Shown piece by piece: positions 62,013-64,000 of a stretch of 64,000 bases of DNA. The notes beneath the pieces were generated by a model, which did not search any database, was not told the origin of the DNA, and saw only the letters and a list, made by a program, of their open reading frames with translations. Source of the DNA: an uncultured Bacilli bacterium (lineage in GTDB: Bacteria > Bacillota_I > Bacilli_A > RF39 > UBA660); contig CAKOXP010000007.1 in the NCBI GenBank assembly GCA_934130175.1, positions 1-64,000 on the forward strand, given 5' to 3'. Position 1 is the first letter of the stretch; every line of letters starts with the position of its first letter. A program made the translations under genes and the position numbers.

Positions 62013-62471
62013 TTACTTGCTAGTTGAACCAAATCCACCTTGACGAATACCTTCACTACTATCATCATCAACTGTTAGGTATTTAGCAAATACACCTTGT
62101 CCTATAGCGTCACCTTTTTTGATTTCAACATCTTCATCTTTGATATTAAAGAATGCAAACATAATATGTCCATCATTATCTGGATTACCATAATAGTCTT
62201 TATCAACAACTCCAACACTGTTTGCTAAAACAAGACCTTTTTTACCTGGATTAGAACTTCTATTGTATAAATATAAAACTTCATCATCCATCATATAAGC
62301 TTTAATTCCTGTTTTTACTAATGTTGGTTTCATTCCTGGTATAAATTTTGGAATAACGATATCTTCAGCTGACTCAATATCATATCCTGCAGAAAACTTT
62401 GTTTTTCTTTCAGGTAAGTTAATATTTTTGTCTTCAAAACCTTTAGCTACTTCAAATCCTCTACTACGCAT
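62013..62471 (-). CDS. dut: dUTP diphosphatase (trimeric dUTPase)
   Basis: The product has 152 residues with all five motifs: AGYDIESA (1), YNRSSNPGKKGLVLANS (2), VGVVDKDYYGNP (3), AIGQGVFAKY (4) and RQGGFGSTS (5). It cleaves dUTP to dUMP, protecting DNA from uracil. Motif 2 has NPGKKGL instead of the usual SGLAxKHG-type sequence, as in some Firmicutes and phage relatives. The ATG overlaps the nrdG stop by eight bases with AAGGAGA upstream. Confidence 0.93.
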   Translation of the reverse strand: MRSRGFEVAKGFEDKNINLPERKTKFSAGYDIESAEDIVIPKFIPGMKPTLVKTGIKAYMMDDEVLYLYNRSSNPGKKGLVLANSVGVVDKDYYGNPDNDGHIMFAFFNIKDEDVEIKKGDAIGQGVFAKYLTVDDDSSEGIRQGGFGSTSK

Positions 62472-63012
62472 ATACTTTTTCTCCTTCTTTTACTATTTCA
62501 TACTCTACTACTTCTTTTGCTTTTAAACTCTTTTGGACATCTATAATTCTTTGATTAGAACTACCCCTAAAATAAAGTGTTCTATTTAATAAACTCTCTA
62601 TAAATCTACCATCAACTATTACATCAATATAAGATAAAAATTCTCTTGTAAAATCATTATTTTTCATCATATCATCCATAATTTCTTTATCAAATAAATA
62701 ACCTGTATAACACCAAATCTTCTTTTCTGGATGACGTTCTTTAGCCTTTTTTAATAATGGAATTAAACCTTTTTGATTATCTGGCCACATTGGTTCTCCG
62801 CCTAATAATGAAAGCCCATTAATAAAGTCATTATCTAAAAATTCAAGAATATCTTCTTCTTCTTTTTCTGTAAAAACCTCACCATAGTTATAATCCCATG
62901 CTTCTTTATTAAAGCAATTTTTACAGTGATGTGGACATCCACTAACGAAAAGGGAAACTCTTACCCCTTCTCCGTTAGCAATATCAAATTTTTTTATTGA
63001 TGCATAGTGCAT
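62464..63012 (-). CDS. nrdG: Anaerobic ribonucleotide reductase-activating protein
   Basis: The product has 182 residues, a radical SAM enzyme with the cluster motif CPHHCKNC (CxxxCxxC) in SLFVSGCPHHCKNCFN, followed by GLSLLGGEPMWP and IWCYTGYLFD. It generates the glycyl radical of NrdD using S-adenosylmethionine. Start ATG with AGGAGGT upstream, where the binding site overlaps the end of nrdD. Confidence 0.96.
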   Translation of the reverse strand: MHYASIKKFDIANGEGVRVSLFVSGCPHHCKNCFNKEAWDYNYGEVFTEKEEEDILEFLDNDFINGLSLLGGEPMWPDNQKGLIPLLKKAKERHPEKKIWCYTGYLFDKEIMDDMMKNNDFTREFLSYIDVIVDGRFIESLLNRTLYFRGSSNQRIIDVQKSLKAKEVVEYEIVKEGEKVYA

Positions 63013-63023
63013 AGTTACACCTC

Positions 63024-64000
63024 CTATAGATGAGTTACACGAGCTTTAATTTCTTTTGTTTTTCCAACATTCCAGAAATTTTCACCTAAATATCCACAAG
63101 TACGTCTTGCGACATTCATTTTATTTTTATCTTTATTTCCACATTCTGGGCATTCCCATTCTAAATCATCATTTATTTTAATCTCACCAGTATAACCGCA
63201 TACATGGCAATAATCAGATTTTGTATTAAATTCAGCATATTGAATATTATCGTAAATAAATTTAACAATTTCTTCCATAGCTTTTAAGTTTTTCTCCATA
63301 TTTGGAACTTCAACATATGAAATACATCCACCAGAAGAGATAGGTTGGAATTGACTTTCAAATTTAAACTTAGAAAAAGCATCAATTTTTTGTCTAACAT
63401 CAACATGATAACTATTTGTATAATAACCTTTATCTGTTACGTTTTTAATAGTTCCAAATCTTTCCTTATCAATTCTTGCAAAACGATAACATAAGCTTTC
63501 AGCTGGTGTTCCATATAAAGCAAATCCAAGTCCAGTTTCTTTTTTCCATTCATCGCATTTTTCTCTCATATGCTTCATAACAGCAAGAGCAAATTTTTCT
63601 CCTTCTGGATCTGTTTGAGGTACACCTTTCATTAACATTGTTAATTCATAGATTCCAATATATCCTAAAGATAAAGTTGAATATCCACCTTTTAAGTATT
63701 TATCAATTTTTTCACCCTTAGCAAGACGTGCAATCGCACCATATTGCCAGTGAATTGGTGAAGTATCACTTAGTGTTCCAAGTAAAGCCTCATGTCTACA
63801 CATTAATGCTTCACGACATAATTCTAGTCTTTCATCAAATAATTTCCAGAATTTTTCTTCATCTTTTTCTGCTAAAATACCAATTTGAGGTAAGTTAATA
63901 GAAACAACACCTTGATTAAATCTTCCTTCAAATTTATAATTTCCGTCTTTATCTTTCCAAGGAGATAAGAAACTTCTACATCCCATAGGACCGAAAACAT
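63024..64000 (-). CDS. nrdD: Anaerobic ribonucleoside-triphosphate reductase, C-terminal part
   Basis: The frame continues past the right edge, so this is the last 325 or so codons only (full length about 700). It contains MGCRSFLSPW, NLPQIGI, the zinc site CHVCGY...CPECG and the glycyl radical region RRTCGYLG near the C-terminus. NrdD makes deoxynucleotides from ribonucleoside triphosphates in the absence of oxygen and needs NrdG, encoded 11 bases downstream. The fragment is partial only because of the window edge. Confidence 0.97.
   Translation of the reverse strand, partial: VFGPMGCRSFLSPWKDKDGNYKFEGRFNQGVVSINLPQIGILAEKDEEKFWKLFDERLELCREALMCRHEALLGTLSDTSPIHWQYGAIARLAKGEKIDKYLKGGYSTLSLGYIGIYELTMLMKGVPQTDPEGEKFALAVMKHMREKCDEWKKETGLGFALYGTPAESLCYRFARIDKERFGTIKNVTDKGYYTNSYHVDVRQKIDAFSKFKFESQFQPISSGGCISYVEVPNMEKNLKAMEEIVKFIYDNIQYAEFNTKSDYCHVCGYTGEIKINDDLEWECPECGNKDKNKMNVARRTCGYLGENFWNVGKTKEIKARVTHL

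Overview
The window is AT-rich chromosomal DNA from a low-GC Gram-positive bacterium, most likely an uncultured, strictly anaerobic gut member of the Firmicutes/Bacilli-Mycoplasmatota group. The evidence is the gene content (trigger factor-Lon-SpoVID-YsxE order as in Bacillus, a CIRCE element, PerR-rubrerythrin, class III ribonucleotide reductase, a DUF1292 protein, a small alarmone synthetase), AGGAGG-type ribosome binding sites and extended -10 (TGnTATAAT) promoters. TGA serves as a stop codon and Trp is TGG, so the standard bacterial code applies. I found no rRNA, tRNA or CRISPR array, and no gene-free stretch longer than about 160 bases apart from a decayed transposase at 61263-61868.

Layout. 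(1) 111-8088: four large leftward genes of unknown function: a Cys-rich secreted protein, an Ig-like anchored protein, a five-TM protein and a cytosolic protein. (2) 8146-11414: an RNA-modification operon (U32/RlhA-like, thioredoxin-like, TrmL). (3) 11511-12579: two paralogous small membrane proteins flanking an unrelated small membrane protein. (4) 12584-39260: a 27-kb leftward surface-polysaccharide locus with dTDP-rhamnose synthesis (RfbA, C, D, B), a Wzy/ligase-like protein, nine glycosyltransferase-2 genes (one encoding two GT2 domains, one fused to GtrA), a second GtrA, four large GT-C-like membrane proteins, a Wzm/Wzt-type ABC exporter, an acyltransferase, an SGNH esterase and a GH25 lysozyme with near-identical wall-binding repeats. 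Internal promoters and terminators divide it into about seven transcription units. (5) 39433-42160: a PASTA protein without a kinase and a collagen-like BclA-type protein. (6) 42215-45865: an unknown three-gene operon with DUF1292, a GGDEF protein with a degenerate active site, a (p)ppGpp synthetase and a small unknown. (7) 45974-47961: a GH5 lipoprotein overlapping adenosine deaminase. (8) 48063-50808: a TasA-like surface protein and an acidic coiled-coil protein. (9) 50902-54782: N-domain-less ClpB under CIRCE control, a mini LysM protein, rubrerythrin and PerR with a clear operator, and a lone pseudopilin. (10) 55068-61190: ysxE, spoVID, an unknown gene, lon and tig. (11) 61263-64000: an IS91-family transposase remnant, then dut, nrdG and the C-terminal part of nrdD.

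How it fits together: the rhamnose enzymes feed GT2 enzymes that assemble a rhamnose-containing wall polymer. It is exported by the ABC pair or polymerised by the Wzy-like protein, and decorated by two sets of polyprenyl-phosphate-sugar synthase, GtrA flippase and GT-C transferase. The spoVID-ysxE pair, the mini LysM protein and the collagen-like protein together suggest an endospore former. PerR-rubrerythrin and NrdD/NrdG indicate anaerobic life with peroxide defence.
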